From positions 62,001 through 126,000 of the forward strand of contig CAWGIW010000026.1 of assembly GCA_963822825.1 (NCBI GenBank): a DNA stretch of 64,000 nucleotides, read 5' to 3'. Source of the DNA: JAWWPY01 sp963822825. Its GTDB lineage: Bacteria; Actinomycetota; Actinomycetes; Streptosporangiales; Streptosporangiaceae. Shown piece by piece: positions 1 to 7,733 of this stretch (its first letter is position 1; every line of letters starts with the position of its first letter). A program made the position numbers and the translations under genes. The notes beneath the pieces were generated by a model, which did not search any database, was not told the origin of the DNA, and saw only the letters and a program-made list of their open reading frames with translations.

Positions 1-499
1 ACGGGCAGCCTTGGTGCATTCCGCGCCCGGAGCGCGCGCCCGAATCACCGGCGGCCAGGATCGCCGTGCTGATCGCGGCCAGCTGGCTGACCTGCTCGGG
101 GGTAAGCGCGTCGAAGAGCGAGCGGCGAACCTGCTCGACGTGCCCGGGGGCGGCCGCGCTGAGTGCCGCATAACCGTCCTCGGTGAGCTCGGCGATCTGG
201 CCCCGGCGGTCGGTCGGGCAGTTCACCCGGCGGACCCAGCCGCGCTCTTCCAGCCGCGCGACCGCGTGCGACACCCGGCTCTTGCTGGAGGCTGACGCTT
301 CCGCCAGCTGGCTCATCCGCAGCGACCGGCCCGGTGCCTCGGAGAGCCGCACCAGGATCTCGTAGTAGGGGTGCGGCATGCCGCCTTCGTGCTGGAGCTG
401 TGCGTCCACAGCGCCGAAGAGTTCCTGGCAGGCCTCGAGGAAGGCGCGCCAGGCGGCCTGCTCCGTTGCGGTCAGCCACCTCGGCCCGGACGTGTTCAC
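1..499 (-). CDS. MarR-family transcriptional regulator (3' end cut by window edge)
   Basis: Translating the minus strand from the GTG at 499 gives an open frame to the window edge, about 166 codons, close to the usual MarR length. The winged-helix core is clear: a segment with SQLAEASASSKSRVSHAVARL (recognition helix region, roughly residues 70-90) followed by an R-W-V-R-R wing and a D-R-R-G-Q turn. These are the typical MarR helix 4 and beta-wing features. It is divergent from the YceI-family gene at 596, a pairing common in actinobacteria, so it probably represses that gene and itself. The GTG was chosen because the only ATG slightly upstream (510) runs into TGA after four codons. A different minus frame over 45-479 is only a shadow. 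Confidence 0.85.
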   Translation of the reverse strand, partial: MNTSGPRWLTATEQAAWRAFLEACQELFGAVDAQLQHEGGMPHPYYEILVRLSEAPGRSLRMSQLAEASASSKSRVSHAVARLEERGWVRRVNCPTDRRGQIAELTEDGYAALSAAAPGHVEQVRRSLFDALTPEQVSQLAAISTAILAAGDSGARSGRGMHQGCP

Positions 500-560
500 G
501 GACAGAGCATACCCCGGAATAGTTGAGCGCTTGACCATGTTAAACTGGCCACAGAACTCG

Positions 561-572
561 TTGAAGACTCAA
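561..572. promoter_or_regulatory. Candidate MarR operator in the MarR/yceI divergent intergenic region
   Basis: TTGA-AGAC-TCAA is an inverted repeat with perfect 4-bp arms, lying 24 bases upstream of the chosen yceI start. A related TTGA-containing segment lies near 524-537. MarR-family sites are short palindromes between the regulator and its target, so an operator role is plausible but inferred from position and symmetry only. Confidence 0.35.
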
Positions 573-595
573 ATATGAACGACGGGAGTATCACC

Positions 596-1162
596 ATGAC
601 GACTAGCGCAGGCACCACGACGATCCCCGGCTACGTAGCCGGCACCTGGGACATCGACCCGGTCCACTCCGAGGTTGGCTTCTCCGTGCGGCACATGATG
701 GTCAGCAAGGTCCGCGGCCGGTTCACGGCCTACTCCGGGCAGATCGTCACCGCCGAGAACCCGCTGGGCTCATCGGTGACCGCGGAGATCGATCTCGGCT
801 CCATCCAGACCGGCGCCGAACAGCGCGACAACCACATCCGGTCGGCCGACTTCTTCGACGTCGAGACGTACCCCACCATGACCTACCGCTCTACCGGCGT
901 CCGCGCCCAGGGCGACGACTACATCGTGGACGGCGACCTCACCCTCAAGGGCGTGACCAAGCAGGTGCCGCTCAAGCTCGAGCTCAACGGCTTCGGGCCA
1001 GACCCCTACGGCGGCGTCCGGGCCGGCTTCACCGCGACCGCGGAGATCAACCGGCGCGACTTCAACGTGAACTTCAGCGCCCCGATGCAGAACGGCGGCG
1101 CCGTGGTGGCCGACAAGATCACCATTAACCTCGAGATCGAGGCGGTCCTCAAGGCCGAGTAA
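596..1162 (+). CDS. YceI-family protein (lipocalin-like polyisoprenoid-binding fold)
   Basis: This is a 188-residue protein of typical YceI length. The family signature is clear: G-T-W-D-I-D-P-V-H-S near residues 17-26, then V-G-F-S-V-R-H-M-M and a later D-G-D-L-T-L-K-G-V-T segment. YceI proteins form an eight-stranded barrel that binds long isoprenoid-type lipids. There is no signal peptide, so this copy is probably cytoplasmic, like most actinobacterial paralogues. I chose the ATG at 596 over the ATG at 575 because GGGAG sits 7 bases upstream of it. It is divergent from a MarR regulator and likely under its control. A strong hairpin follows at 1229-1266. The exact ligand is unknown. Confidence 0.9.
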   Translation: MTTSAGTTTIPGYVAGTWDIDPVHSEVGFSVRHMMVSKVRGRFTAYSGQIVTAENPLGSSVTAEIDLGSIQTGAEQRDNHIRSADFFDVETYPTMTYRSTGVRAQGDDYIVDGDLTLKGVTKQVPLKLELNGFGPDPYGGVRAGFTATAEINRRDFNVNFSAPMQNGGAVVADKITINLEIEAVLKAE

Positions 1163-1228
1163 TGTCCCAGGCTGAGGTGCCCGATTGAGCTGAGCAACGG
1201 CGGGCTGCCGTAGCAGCAAGATCGACCA

Positions 1229-1266
1229 GGGACGGGCGGGGGCCTATGCAGGCCCCCGCCCGTCCC
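1229..1266. terminator. Strong hairpin terminator after the YceI gene
   Basis: Two 17-base arms, beginning GGGACGGGCGGGGG and ending with its exact complement, surround a four-base ATGC loop. There is no clear U-tract, which is usual for GC-rich actinobacterial terminators. It separates the YceI gene from the oxidoreductase at 1316. Confidence 0.7.
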
Positions 1267-1315
1267 GCGATTATGGGCGGGTCCGGGTGGCGACGATCCG
1301 CCGAGGAGGCTGGGA

Positions 1316-1954
1316 ATGAAGGTTCTGGTTTTCGGGGCAGGTGGCAACATCGGGCGCGCCATCACGGCGGAACTGCTGTCCCGCGGGCACACCGTCACGG
1401 CCGCCAGCCGAAGCGGCGCTCAGGCCGAGGACCTTGGCCTGCCGGTCGAGGTGGGTGACGCGGCCGATCCGGGCACCGTAGCGCGCCTGGCCCAGGGCCA
1501 GGACGCGGTCGTCGCCGCCATCGGGCCCAAGCCCGGCGCCCCGGTTCCGGATCGCGCCTTCAGCGGCCCGGCGCACGGTCTCGTCGAGGGACTGCGCACG
1601 GCTGGCGTTCGGCGGCTGCTCGTGCTCGGCGGCGCGGGCAGCCTTCTGGTGCCCGGGGGCCAGCGGGTCGTCGATGCCCCGGACTTCCCTGACGCGTGGA
1701 AGCCGAACGCGCTCGGCCAGGCGGAGGCGCTCGGTATCTACCGGACCGTCCCCGATCTGGACTGGACCTACGTCAGCCCGGCGGCGATCATCCGGCCCGG
1801 CGAGCGCACCGGGACATATCGGATCGGCGGCGACCAGCTCCTGGTAGATGCCTCGGGGGAGAGCCGGATCAGCATCCCTGACTACGCGGCCGGCTTCGTC
1901 GACGAGCTCGAGCAGGGCAACGCGATCCGGCGCCGGATCACCGTGGCATACTGA
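1316..1954 (+). CDS. NAD(P)-binding atypical short-chain dehydrogenase (YwnB/NmrA-like)
   Basis: A 212-residue protein opening with a Rossmann nucleotide-binding loop, V-F-G-A-G-G-N-I-G-R at about residues 5-14, of the GxxGxxG type. A second strand-helix unit follows, and V-L-G-G-A-G-S-L lies near residue 103. The YxxxK catalytic pair of classical SDRs is not evident, which fits the atypical NAD(P)H-binding or flavin-reductase-like subgroup. GAGGAGG precedes the ATG. The next gene, a quinone-reductase-like protein, begins 28 bases after the stop, so the two probably form an operon of redox enzymes. The substrate cannot be deduced from sequence. Confidence 0.85.
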   Translation: MKVLVFGAGGNIGRAITAELLSRGHTVTAASRSGAQAEDLGLPVEVGDAADPGTVARLAQGQDAVVAAIGPKPGAPVPDRAFSGPAHGLVEGLRTAGVRRLLVLGGAGSLLVPGGQRVVDAPDFPDAWKPNALGQAEALGIYRTVPDLDWTYVSPAAIIRPGERTGTYRIGGDQLLVDASGESRISIPDYAAGFVDELEQGNAIRRRITVAY

Positions 1955-1982
1955 CCCGCGCACCCAACGAGGAGGCACGACC

Positions 1983-2957
1983 GTGAAAGCCGCTGTCTAC
2001 GACCGTCAGGGCCCCGCGTCTGAGGTGCTGAGGGTCGTGGAGGTGGAACGGCCCGAGCCAGGGCCCGGTGAGGTCAGGGTCAAGGTGGGTGTCTCGGCGG
2101 TCAACCCGACGGATGTCAAGTCTCGCGGCGGGGCCACTCCGCGCCCCATCGACGGCTTCCAGATTCCGCATCAGGACGGGGCCGGGGTGATCGACGCCGT
2201 CGGCCCAGGCGTGGACCCAGGCCGGGTCGGGCAGCGCGTCTGGCTCTGGCTGGCCGCGGCCGGGCGCCGCTGGGGCACGGCCGCCGAGTGGACGGTGGTA
2301 CCCGGGCGGCAGGCGGTGCCCCTGCCGGACGGCATCTCCCTCGAACTCGGCGCCAGCCTCGGGGTTCCGGCCATCACCGCGCACCGCAGCCTGCTCGCTG
2401 ACGGATCGCTGGCCGGGCAGACCGTGCTCGTCGCCGGGGGCGCCGGAGCGGTCGGGCACTTCGCCATCCAGCTTGCCGTCTGGGCCGGGGCGAGGCAGGT
2501 CATCGCGACCGCCAGTGGCCCGGCCAAAGCGGAACTGGCCAGGCAGGCGGGCGCGGGTCACGTGGTGATCTATTCCGAGCCCGACGCGGCCGACCAGATC
2601 CTTTCTGCCGCCGGGCCGGTTGGCCGCGTGGTCGAGGTGGCCCTCGGTGCCAACCTGCAACTCGACCTCGCCGTGTCCCGCCCGGACACGGTCATCGCCA
2701 CGTACGCGGCTGAGCCCCGCGATCCCGCCCTGCCGGTGCGCGCCTGCATGACCGCCAACGTGGTGCTGCGGTTCATGCTCCTGTACAACCTGCCTGGGCC
2801 CGCCATCGACCGGGCGGTCACCGACATCACCGCCGCCCTCTCGGCCGGGGCGCTTACCGAGTTGCCGGAACACCGGTACCCGCTCGATGACATCGCGGCC
2901 GCGCACGAGGCGGCGGAGGACGGCGCGGTCGGTAAGGTGCTGGTTTTGCCCACCTGA
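1983..2957 (+). CDS. Zinc-independent MDR oxidoreductase, NADPH:quinone reductase-like
   Basis: A 324-residue medium-chain dehydrogenase/reductase. The N-terminal GroES-like half contains V-N-P-T-D-V-K and an H-Q-D-G-A-G-V motif. The NADPH-binding loop V-A-G-G-A-G-A-V-G-H lies near residues 152-161 and matches the quinone oxidoreductase branch. The structural-zinc cysteine cluster of alcohol dehydrogenases is absent, so it is probably a zinc-free NADPH:quinone or enone reductase. I chose the GTG at 1983 because GAGGAGG precedes it; a longer frame from 1848 would overlap the upstream gene by over 100 bases. It likely shares a transcript with the gene at 1316. Confidence 0.88.
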   Translation: MKAAVYDRQGPASEVLRVVEVERPEPGPGEVRVKVGVSAVNPTDVKSRGGATPRPIDGFQIPHQDGAGVIDAVGPGVDPGRVGQRVWLWLAAAGRRWGTAAEWTVVPGRQAVPLPDGISLELGASLGVPAITAHRSLLADGSLAGQTVLVAGGAGAVGHFAIQLAVWAGARQVIATASGPAKAELARQAGAGHVVIYSEPDAADQILSAAGPVGRVVEVALGANLQLDLAVSRPDTVIATYAAEPRDPALPVRACMTANVVLRFMLLYNLPGPAIDRAVTDITAALSAGALTELPEHRYPLDDIAAAHEAAEDGAVGKVLVLPT

Positions 2958-2984
2958 CCCAAGGTCACCCGAGGCTATGGCAAT

Positions 2985-3002
2985 AGTAACTGCTATGTTA
3001 CT
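2985..3002. promoter_or_regulatory. Inverted repeat upstream of the PAS sensor gene
   Basis: AGTAAC-N6-GTTACT has perfect 6-bp arms in an unusually AT-rich patch, 25 bases before the ATG at 3027. It could be an operator or part of the promoter for the cassette that starts here. This is inference from symmetry and location. Confidence 0.35.
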
Positions 3003-3026
3003 AAGCGTAGAAGCCATGGCTGCGAT

Positions 3027-4784
3027 ATGAGGACCCTCCTGGTTAAGCTGCGTCCGCGCCCGGCCGTCGAGGCCAGGCGGCCGGGTCCGTCACCGGTCGC
3101 CGTAGTGGAGTTCGCGTGTGACAAAGCCCGTGAAGGCATGCGGTTTGAAAGCCTTCCGGCCGTCCTCGAACAGTTCGCGAGCGCCTTCGGCGGCCGAGCC
3201 GCCCTGGCCCTGCGGCCCAGGCCGGGGGAGCCTCCGGGGGTCATCGCCGTTTACCCGCCCGGGGCCGCCGCCCCGGCCCTGCTGGCGCAGATCGGCGCGC
3301 TGCTCGGCGAGCATCCCGAGGTGACCGTGGCCGGCGGCTGCCTGCACGAATCCCTCGTACCGGCCGACCCGGGCAGCGGGGCCGCCCGGCCGGCGGCGGC
3401 CCAGGGCCGCGGTACGGGAGCGGAGAGCGCGCTGGTGGCGGTCACCCAGCCCGCCTTGGGACGCTCCTTGTGCGCGCTCGTCCTGGTCGGGGACAGCGCG
3501 CGCTGGACAGCGGAAACGCAGGCGACCGCGCGGACGCTGGTGGCGGTCATCGGGGCGCAGTATCGCCGTGCCTCCGACACCGTGGAACTGGCTGAGCGCG
3601 AGGAGGTGACCCGCGCTCTCGTCAAGGCTTCGCCCGACGCGGTCGTCATGGCGGACGCGGCGCGGCGGATCGTGTGGTTCAACGCGGCAGCGGAGGCCCT
3701 GCTCCGCAGGCCGCGCGCGGATGCGCTCGGCCAGGACATGCGCACCGTGCTCGTCCCCGAGCGGTTCCACGCACGGTTCATGGCGGAAGTCGAGCTGTTC
3801 CTGCGGACCGGCGAACGCGGCGAGTTCGCGGGCCGAATGCAGTTGCCCGTGCTGCGCGGTGACGGCAGCGAGCTCATCGTGGAACTGACCCCGCTGCCGC
3901 TGGTCGTCGGCGATGCGACGTACTTCTGCTGCTTCCTGCGTGATGTCAGCGAACTCGAGCGCGTCAAGGCCGTGCTCGCTGCCAGCCAGGCCAGGTTCCA
4001 GTTGCTGTCGGAACTGGCCCCGGTGGGCCTGGCCCGGACGGACCGCGGCGGAGTGTGCGGTTCCGTCAACGAGCGGTGGTGCGTGCTCGGCGGTGGGTCA
4101 GCCGGCGACTTCACCGGGAGGCCCTGGACGCAGGTGCTCCACCCCGACGATGCCGGGAAGGTCGCGCAGGAATGGGCCCGGGCTCGGGCGCAAGGAGCTG
4201 AGCTGCGCACTGAATGCCGCCTTCGGCCCAACGGCGGCCCGCAGATCTGGGCCCAGGCCGCCGTGGCCGCACTGCCGGACGAAGATGATCAGCGAGCCGG
4301 ATTCCTGGTGGCGCTGACGAACGTGTCTGGCCGCAAACGGGCCGAGGAGGCGGCCAGCTTGCTGCTGGCGGCCGAGCGGGCCGCCTGCAACAGCCTCGCC
4401 GACCAGACCGCTCGGCTGAACCGGCTGACCGCGGCCGCGGCCGCCGGAGTGCTCTTCGTCGACGAGAACGATGTGATCGTGCAGCTCAACCAGGGCTACG
4501 CCGACCTGCTCGGCCTCAAGACCTCCCTTGACCAGCTCATCGGAACCCCGGCCAGCCAGCTCCGGGGACATATCGAGCGGTCATTGACGGAACCCGCCGC
4601 TTTCCTGGCCCGGATGAAGAAAAACCGGCTGGGCCGCCAGCCGGTCACTGGCGTCCAGTTCTCGTTCACCGACGGCCGCGCCGTCGAATGCGACTACTTG
4701 CCGGTCTTCGCCGACGGCCAGTACCGGGGCGGCCTGTGGCTGCTCAGGCTCTCCGGGCAAAGCGCCCTGGCCCCGGGACAGTAA
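3027..4784 (+). CDS. Multi-PAS sensor protein without kinase domain
   Basis: A 585-residue soluble protein. Residues about 30-185 look like a GAF-type or degenerate sensor region. A PAS domain (A-S-P-D-A-V-V-M-A-D...W-F-N-A-A-A-E) occupies roughly 190-310. A second PAS/PAC unit runs from about 320 to 440 and ends in a V-S-G-R-K-R-A-E-E linker. A third PAS, with G-V-L-F-V-D-E-N-D-V-I-V near residue 475, reaches the C-terminus. There is no HisKA, HATPase, GGDEF or phosphatase domain, so the protein can sense but has no visible output. The following gene starts with a receiver domain, which suggests the pair work together, with this protein binding a partner or a kinase encoded elsewhere. Ligand unknown. 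Confidence 0.85.
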   Translation: MRTLLVKLRPRPAVEARRPGPSPVAVVEFACDKAREGMRFESLPAVLEQFASAFGGRAALALRPRPGEPPGVIAVYPPGAAAPALLAQIGALLGEHPEVTVAGGCLHESLVPADPGSGAARPAAAQGRGTGAESALVAVTQPALGRSLCALVLVGDSARWTAETQATARTLVAVIGAQYRRASDTVELAEREEVTRALVKASPDAVVMADAARRIVWFNAAAEALLRRPRADALGQDMRTVLVPERFHARFMAEVELFLRTGERGEFAGRMQLPVLRGDGSELIVELTPLPLVVGDATYFCCFLRDVSELERVKAVLAASQARFQLLSELAPVGLARTDRGGVCGSVNERWCVLGGGSAGDFTGRPWTQVLHPDDAGKVAQEWARARAQGAELRTECRLRPNGGPQIWAQAAVAALPDEDDQRAGFLVALTNVSGRKRAEEAASLLLAAERAACNSLADQTARLNRLTAAAAAGVLFVDENDVIVQLNQGYADLLGLKTSLDQLIGTPASQLRGHIERSLTEPAAFLARMKKNRLGRQPVTGVQFSFTDGRAVECDYLPVFADGQYRGGLWLLRLSGQSALAPGQ

Positions 4785-4880
4785 CTGGATGGCAAGCTAC
4801 CAGCGAAAATCACGTATTGTAGTTAATTGATAGCTCCTTGCGAGCATTCCGCGCATGTTCGGGGGAACAGGAGTGGACAC

Positions 4881-6023
4881 GTGACCAGCAGCGAACGGGG
4901 CGAATCGCCGGGACGGATCCTGGTGGTGGAGGACGATCTCGTATCGGCCCGCTTCCTGACCCAGATCCTGAGCGTGCGCGGCGGCTTCGAGGTCACGCAC
5001 ACGGCCGACCCCGTCATCGCCCTGAAGCTCGCCGGCTCTGAGTCCTGGGACCTGGTACTCACCGACGTGGAGATGCCGGGCATGAACGGCCTCGAATTGC
5101 TCGAGGCGCTGCGGCGAGTCGCTCCGGACCCGCCGGTCGCCGTCATGACCGCGCACGCGACACTCGACTACGCCGTCGGCGCGCTGCGGAACTCGGCCGA
5201 TGAGTTCCTGCAGAAGCCGCTGAAACCGGACCGTCTGCTCGCCACCGTCCGGGCGCTGGTGGCCAAGGGACGCGCGGTCCGGCTGGCCAGCCGGCAGAGC
5301 GTGCTCGCCATCGGTGCCCACCCCGACGACATCGAGATCGGCGCGGCCGGAACCCTGCTCGCTCATCGCGCCATGGGGCACGAGGTCTCGATCCTGACCC
5401 TCAGCCGCGGCGCCCGCGGCGGTATGGAGGCCACCAGGGCGAGCGAGTCCGAGATGGCGGCCCGGGTGCTCGGGGCCACCTTGTACCTCGACGACCTGCA
5501 GGACACCTCCATCTCGGAGAGCGACCCGACGATCAGCGTCATCAGCCGCGTCGTCGAATCCGTCCGGCCGACCGCGATCTACACGCATTCGTTTCACGAT
5601 GTCCACCAGGACCATCGCAACACCTACCGTGCCGCCATGGTGGCGGTACGCGACATCGGCCGCGTCTACTGCTTTCAGTCCCCCTCGGCCACCGTCGAAT
5701 TCCGGCCTACCCGCTTCGTGAACATCGACCAGCACATGGAGCGCAAGCTCAGGGTGCTCGAAGCCTTCGCCTCCCAGGTCGAGGTGCGGGGCTACCTGGA
5801 GCCGGGCCTGATCGAGTCCACCGCACGCTACTGGTCACGCTACGGCGGCGGCCGCTACGCCGAGCCGTTCGAGGTGGTCCGCGATTCGGCGGAGCGTCAG
5901 CCGTCCAGCGTCCTCAGCGGGACATCGACAGTCCCGCCCGGCGGCGAAGCCGGCGCGGAGCCACCCGCAACCACGACCGCGAACGCGGATTCCACCGCGG
6001 AGGTGCACAGTGTCACACGGTGA
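4881..6023 (+). CDS. Response-regulator receiver fused to PIG-L/LmbE de-N-acetylase
   Basis: A 380-residue fusion. Residues 12-128 form a CheY-like receiver with acidic pocket E17-D18-D19, phospho-acceptor D62 in L-T-D-V-E-M-P-G, T90 and conserved K112 in Q-K-P. Residues about 140-345 form a PIG-L deacetylase with the zinc motif A-H-P-D-D (146-150) and a downstream D-V-H-Q-D-H-R-N segment supplying the third metal ligand. PIG-L enzymes such as MshB and BshB remove acetyl groups from GlcNAc-containing substrates using zinc. The last 40 residues are disordered. GTG 4881 was chosen because AGGAG sits 7 bases upstream. The next gene overlaps by 14 bases. Phosphorylation may gate deacetylation, which is inference. 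Confidence 0.92.
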   Translation: MTSSERGESPGRILVVEDDLVSARFLTQILSVRGGFEVTHTADPVIALKLAGSESWDLVLTDVEMPGMNGLELLEALRRVAPDPPVAVMTAHATLDYAVGALRNSADEFLQKPLKPDRLLATVRALVAKGRAVRLASRQSVLAIGAHPDDIEIGAAGTLLAHRAMGHEVSILTLSRGARGGMEATRASESEMAARVLGATLYLDDLQDTSISESDPTISVISRVVESVRPTAIYTHSFHDVHQDHRNTYRAAMVAVRDIGRVYCFQSPSATVEFRPTRFVNIDQHMERKLRVLEAFASQVEVRGYLEPGLIESTARYWSRYGGGRYAEPFEVVRDSAERQPSSVLSGTSTVPPGGEAGAEPPATTTANADSTAEVHSVTR

Positions 6024-7008
6024 TGTTCCCGGGCACCAGGTACGGGTTCTGGTAACCGGCGCGGGAGGCCCGGCCGCGGTCTCCGTCATGAAGTCCCTCC
6101 GCCATGACCCGACGGTGGAACTCATCGCCGCCGACATGGACCCCTGGGCCGCCGGGCTCTACCTCGTGCCGCCGGACGCCAGGACGCTGATCCCGGCCGG
6201 CCTGGACCCGGGCTTCGCCGCCGTAACCCTGGCCCGCTGCGTGGCGTTGGGGGTGAGCATCGTCATCCCCACCGTCGACGCCGAACTACGCCCGCTGAAC
6301 GAGGCCCGCGTGGAGTACGCCCAGGCCGGGATCGGCCTGCTGCTGGCACCCGGGCCCGCGCTGGACGTCACGCTCGACAAGCTCGCCCTGGCCCGGCGCT
6401 GCGCCGGGAAGGTCCGGGTGCCGCGCACCGAATGCTTCGACGAGGCCATCGACCCCGCGTCGTGGACCTACCCGGTGATCGTCAAGCCGCGGACCGGCAG
6501 CGGATCGCGGGACATCTCCGTCGTGCCGTCCGGCCCGGCCCTGGCGGCCATGGGCGCGTCCGCGGACTTCATCGTGCAGGAGTACCTCCCCGGCGACGAG
6601 TACTCGATCGACGTGCTCGCCGACGCCGGCGGGCACGTGGTCGCGTCGGTGCCGCGCGAGCGGACCCGGGTGGACTCCGGCGTCTCGGTGGCCGGCCGCA
6701 CCATCCACGACACCAGACTCGAGCAGTTCGGCGCCGCCGTCGTCGCGGCCACCGGCCTGACCTATGTCGCGAACGTCCAGGCCCGCCAGGACGTGGCCGG
6801 CCGTCCCGCGCTGCTGGAAGTGAACCCGCGATTCCCCGGGGCGCTGCCGCTGACGGTCGCGAGCGGCGTCGACATGCCCCGGATGGCGCTGGACTCGCTG
6901 CGTGGCCGGCCGCTGCCCGAGCATGCCGACTTCCGTGAGGTGGCCATGGTCCGCTACCTCGAGGAACGTTTCATCGAGCTGAGTGACGTCCAGAAGCTGG
7001 CGGCGTGA
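6010..7008 (+). CDS. ATP-grasp ligase (CarB/PylC-like)
   Basis: A 332-residue ATP-grasp enzyme. It has an N-terminal pre-ATP-grasp Rossmann unit (V-T-G-A-G-G-P-A-A), the ATP-binding segment P-V-I-V-K-P-R-T-G-S-G-S near residue 160, the adenine-contacting V-Q-E-Y-L-P-G-D-E-Y-S, and the Mg-binding E-V-N-P-R-F-P-G near residue 275. ATP-grasp enzymes form an acyl phosphate and join a carboxylate to an amine. Here the neighbouring deacetylase could generate the amine. The start is a GTG within the end of the upstream gene (14-base overlap), indicating translational coupling. The next gene's GTG overlaps this stop codon. The actual substrates are not deducible from sequence. Confidence 0.9.
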   Translation: MSHGDVPGHQVRVLVTGAGGPAAVSVMKSLRHDPTVELIAADMDPWAAGLYLVPPDARTLIPAGLDPGFAAVTLARCVALGVSIVIPTVDAELRPLNEARVEYAQAGIGLLLAPGPALDVTLDKLALARRCAGKVRVPRTECFDEAIDPASWTYPVIVKPRTGSGSRDISVVPSGPALAAMGASADFIVQEYLPGDEYSIDVLADAGGHVVASVPRERTRVDSGVSVAGRTIHDTRLEQFGAAVVAATGLTYVANVQARQDVAGRPALLEVNPRFPGALPLTVASGVDMPRMALDSLRGRPLPEHADFREVAMVRYLEERFIELSDVQKLAA

Positions 7009-7733
7009 ACGCCGGAGTGCGGCTGGATGAGGATTGCCACGTTCACTCCACGTTCTCCGATGACGCGGTGAGCACCCTGGCTGAGAACGTGGCCGCGGCG
7101 CGTGAGCGCGGGCTGCGCACGCTCTGCCTGACCGAGCACGTCCGCCGCGGCACGCCATGGGTACCGGAGTTCCTGGCCGCCGTGCACGCGCTGCCGCCGG
7201 TTCCGGGGCTCGAGGTGCTGGCCGCGGTGGAAGTCAAGATCCTGGACCGGGCCGGGCGGCTGGACCTGCCGGGCGGCACCGGCGGGGTAGATATCGTCCT
7301 GATCGCTGATCATCAGTTTCCCGCTGACTACGGGCCGGTCCATCCGCGGGCGATGCGCGACGCCATCGCCAGTGGTGACGTCACGGTGCCGGCGGTGGTC
7401 GACTGCCTGCTGGAGGCGACGGCCAGCGCCCTGACCCAGGTCGCGCGGGCCCAGCTGGCCCACCTGTTCAGCATTTTGCCCAAGATGGGGCTGGATGAGT
7501 CCGACATCCCGGATGAGGCTATGGGCCAGCTCGCTCGGCAGGCCCGCATCGCGGGCGCGCGGCTGGAAGTGAACGAGAAGTGGGCCTGCCCGTCGGCCCG
7601 CGCGGTCCGGGCGTTCGCGGCGGCCGGGGTACCGCTGGTGGCGAGCACGGACAGTCACGACTGCCGCGACGTTGGCGTCTATGCCTCGGTTCGGCGCATT
7701 GCCGATGGCGCCTTCCCCCACCTGGTGCCCTGA
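7005..7733 (+). CDS. PHP-domain metal-dependent phosphoesterase
   Basis: A 242-residue protein with all PHP metal-site motifs in order: D-C-H-V-H-S at 10-15, L-T-E-H-V near 41, A-V-E-V near 72, A-D-H-Q-F near 98, A-H-L-F near 150, and S-T-D-S-H-D near residue 215. PHP enzymes bind up to three metals and usually hydrolyse phosphate monoesters, as in histidinol phosphatase. It could dephosphorylate an intermediate of the pathway encoded here. The GTG start overlaps the upstream TGA and its own TGA overlaps the next ATG (TGATG), so it lies in the middle of a coupled operon. Confidence 0.9.
   Translation: MNAGVRLDEDCHVHSTFSDDAVSTLAENVAAARERGLRTLCLTEHVRRGTPWVPEFLAAVHALPPVPGLEVLAAVEVKILDRAGRLDLPGGTGGVDIVLIADHQFPADYGPVHPRAMRDAIASGDVTVPAVVDCLLEATASALTQVARAQLAHLFSILPKMGLDESDIPDEAMGQLARQARIAGARLEVNEKWACPSARAVRAFAAAGVPLVASTDSHDCRDVGVYASVRRIADGAFPHLVP

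Noticed and set aside
45..479. Minus-strand 144-residue open frame
   Set aside because: It is an Arg/Pro-rich shadow; the frame starting at GTG 499 encodes the MarR protein with a clear winged helix.
1848..1982. N-terminal extension of the quinone-reductase-like protein
   Set aside because: It would overlap the upstream gene by over 100 bases; GTG 1983 has a strong GAGGAGG site.
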